DNA of 39,755 nt from Parapedobacter indicus. GTDB taxonomy: Bacteria > Bacteroidota > Bacteroidia > Sphingobacteriales > Sphingobacteriaceae. Below, piece after piece: positions 38,263 to 39,755 of this stretch. Both the position numbers and the translations under genes were made by a program. Under the pieces are notes generated by a model. It made no database searches. It was not told where the DNA came from and saw only the letters and a program-made list of their open reading frames with translations. The stretch spans positions 1 through 39,755 of the forward strand of contig NZ_FOQO01000017.1 in assembly GCF_900113765.1 (NCBI RefSeq), read 5' to 3'. How positions within the stretch are numbered: the stretch's first letter is position 1; each line of letters begins with the position of its first letter.

Positions 38263-38778
38263 TTGGATAACATGGATTATTCATTCAGGAAAGCAGACAT
38301 TGAAGACCTTCCCAGTATCTGGGAGATTTTGGAAGGTGCGATACAACGTAGAAAGCGAGATGGCAGCGAACAATGGCAAGATGGCTATCCCAATCCGACG
38401 GTTATCAAGAACGATATTAACCTGGGTGTGGGATATGTACTGTCAGACGGAGAAGTTATTACCGCATATTGTGCCATCTTGATAAACGATGAACCGGCAT
38501 ATGCAACCATTGAAGGTAAGTGGCTGACCGATGGTGATTTCGTTGTATACCACCGGGTTGCCGTGTCAGAAAAACACTTAGGTAAAGGCGTCGCTCAGCA
38601 ACTGTTGAAACACATCGAACAATTTGCACGTCAGCATAACATATTCAGTGTCAAAGCAGACACCAATTTCGATAATCCGGGGATGCTGCGGCTATTCGAG
38701 AAGCTCGGCTATCGCTATTGCGGAGAGGTAAGCTTTAGGGGAATGCCACGAAAAGCCTTTGAAAAGGTACTGAACTAA
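38263..38778 (+). CDS. GNAT family N-acetyltransferase
   Basis: 171 residues. YSFRKADIEDLPSIWEILEG starts the fold; VVYHRVAVSEKHLGKGVAQQ is the acetyl-CoA loop (H-L-G-K-G-V-A) and ADTNFDNPGMLRLFEKLGYR the C-terminal arm. Sequence is like the MarR-linked or YhbS-type acetyltransferases of Bacteroidota with an unknown substrate. Met at 38272 could be the start. Converges with the VOC gene, with a 4-base overlap of stop codons. Confidence 0.86.
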   Translation: MDNMDYSFRKADIEDLPSIWEILEGAIQRRKRDGSEQWQDGYPNPTVIKNDINLGVGYVLSDGEVITAYCAILINDEPAYATIEGKWLTDGDFVVYHRVAVSEKHLGKGVAQQLLKHIEQFARQHNIFSVKADTNFDNPGMLRLFEKLGYRYCGEVSFRGMPRKAFEKVLN

Positions 38779-39191
38779 ACCCCTAACACCCATCTCACAT
38801 CAAAAGCATCGGTTACCTCCACTAGCTTTTGGTCGTCATCATTCCCTGCGGGAAGATTTGTCTTATTAGATTTGAGTCTCTCAATAAGCGCTTGTCTATC
38901 ATGTGTATTTTTGCAAGGTAGAAAAATAGACATATAATTCCCTAGCGTCCTCCCTTCATTGTGTACCAAATCTGACCCGTGAATAATGATTCGATCAGAA
39001 ATAAGCGACCCGATGACAACGGGCATTTCTGTATAACCGAGTAATTCTTTTTCAAAAGCTTCAACCTGCAATGTGCCACCAAAGCAAGTTTGGTAAAATG
39101 TGAGCGCCTTTCTGCAATTACCTGAAAAAGTAATGAAAATGGCACTCACAAATTTATCATTAGAATCAGTCATCGTAGGTAAATTAGGCAT
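38775..39191 (-). CDS. VOC superfamily protein, PhnB-like
   Basis: 138 residues. FVSAIFITFSGNCRKALTFY, QTCFGGTLQVEAFEKELLGY and the second half (YMSIFLPCKNTHDRQALIER) show the paired beta-alpha-beta-beta-beta motif of the PhnB/glyoxalase fold. The usual second metal residues are not obvious, so enzyme activity is uncertain. The ATG lies 8 bases inside the SRPBCC gene upstream, so the two genes form one operon. Confidence 0.82.
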   Translation of the reverse strand: MPNLPTMTDSNDKFVSAIFITFSGNCRKALTFYQTCFGGTLQVEAFEKELLGYTEMPVVIGSLISDRIIIHGSDLVHNEGRTLGNYMSIFLPCKNTHDRQALIERLKSNKTNLPAGNDDDQKLVEVTDAFDVRWVLGV

Positions 39192-39633
39192 CCGGAATTT
39201 CAGGTTCTACAAGCTTCATCAACTTCTCCAGGGATTCCTGCCAACCTAAATAACACATTTCTACCGGTATTATCGTAGGGATACCCTCTTGCACGACCTT
39301 AAGCTCAGTGCCACACGAGACCTCGTTTAGCCAGATGGTATTCGTCATTTCTCCAGGTAAGTTGGGGTCGTCAAATGTATCCGTGTATTTAATGAATTCG
39401 TTAGGCTTTATTTCAAGATACGATCCACCAAAAGAATGTCCGTTTTCTGTGCTGAAGTTTATAAACGTCATGTGATACTTTCCTCCTACCCTGAAATCCA
39501 TATACTGTACGGTGCATATAAAACCGTAGGGTGGTAACCAAGTTGAATATGCTAAGGGGTCCGCAAATGCGCGAAACACCTTTTCCGGGCTTGCCTTGAT
39601 TACCCGATGTAATGAAACTGTTTGATTTTCCAT
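39184..39633 (-). CDS. SRPBCC domain protein, AHSA1-like
   Basis: 149 residues. SLHRVIKASPEKVFRAFADP, LAYSTWLPPYGFICTVQYMD and FRVGGKYHMTF show the AHSA1-like START fold with a hydrophobic ligand pocket, and GWQESLEKLMKLVEP is the closing helix. Its start is 30 bases beyond the right copy of the terminal repeat. Overlaps the VOC gene by 8 bases; a PhnB-like plus SRPBCC pair is common in Bacteroidota small-gene clusters. Confidence 0.85.
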   Translation of the reverse strand: MENQTVSLHRVIKASPEKVFRAFADPLAYSTWLPPYGFICTVQYMDFRVGGKYHMTFINFSTENGHSFGGSYLEIKPNEFIKYTDTFDDPNLPGEMTNTIWLNEVSCGTELKVVQEGIPTIIPVEMCYLGWQESLEKLMKLVEPEIPDA

Positions 39634-39662
39634 TTTAATTGAAATTTAATTTGTAATGAATA

Positions 39663-39755
39663 ACCCGTTGTGCGGTTTAAACAGCAAGCGCATGTTTCAA
39701 CCTGTTAATATTTCTGTTGTTTAAAAAGTTCGTGTACTGCAATACTGCTACTGCG
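39663..39755. repeat. 93-base terminal inverted repeat, right copy
   Basis: Exact reverse complement of 3-95, running to the last base of the window. It lies 30 bases upstream of the minus-strand SRPBCC gene, as the left copy lies upstream of the HEPN-like gene. Confidence 0.9.

Noticed and set aside
1..39755. CRISPR array, tRNA or rRNA genes, integrase or transposase
   Set aside because: No regularly spaced repeats, no cloverleaf or rRNA-like sequence, and no recombinase motifs seen on reading the window.

Overview
The window looks like an accessory, repeat-rich stretch of a Bacteroidota chromosome, most likely Sphingobacteriales (inference). Signs are two exact or near-exact promoters of the Bacteroidota form (TTTG, 19-base spacer, TAnnTTTG), a DUF6934 gene, a large FtsX/MacB-type permease of Bacteroidota style, an AadS-like adenylyltransferase, and few Shine-Dalgarno sites. 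It carries no rRNA, tRNA, CRISPR array or recognisable transposase. Both ends stop inside the same 93-base sequence in inverted orientation, so this may be a whole contig that ends in a multicopy repeat.

Left part (1-10.4 kb) is a defence-island-like block: a HEPN-like protein, an anti-phage type dCTP deaminase with a small downstream gene, a CoiA-like nuclease, a SEFIR-domain protein, and an Abi-family HEPN protein. Between them lie a small secreted repeat protein and a graveyard: the C-terminal half of an AlbA_2-type ATP-binding regulator joined tail-to-tail to the C-terminal half of a UvrD-like helicase.

Middle part (10.4-16.5 kb) holds toxin-antitoxin-like pairs: a frameshifted DUF6934 gene with a 52-residue partner, and an MqsR-like toxin overlapping an MqsA-HTH-Panacea (SocA-like) antitoxin. 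Decayed tails of further antitoxin copies flank the intact pair. A 40-residue basic protein and a frameshifted DUF2188 gene follow.

Right part (15.6-39.7 kb) is mostly small stand-alone enzymes in mixed orientation: DinB, CDGSH, acetyltransferases, Na+/Ca2+ exchanger, ANT(6), YdeI, DHFR-like, AlkD-like, SF1 helicase, GH43, GNAT, VOC and SRPBCC proteins. Among them sits a radical SAM/SPASM maturase with a 67-residue candidate precursor peptide two bases downstream, a possible cyclophane RiPP system.

The most unusual signal is not a protein. Six copies of one short element (class I) and two of another (class II) are scattered through the window. Read on the correct strand, class I copies are a promoter, a conserved leader and an intrinsic terminator whose stem covaries while its loop stays constant. 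They look like small stand-alone transcription units. Four genes carry the same type of lesion, a single base lost from a short homopolymer, which is either gene decay or assembly error.
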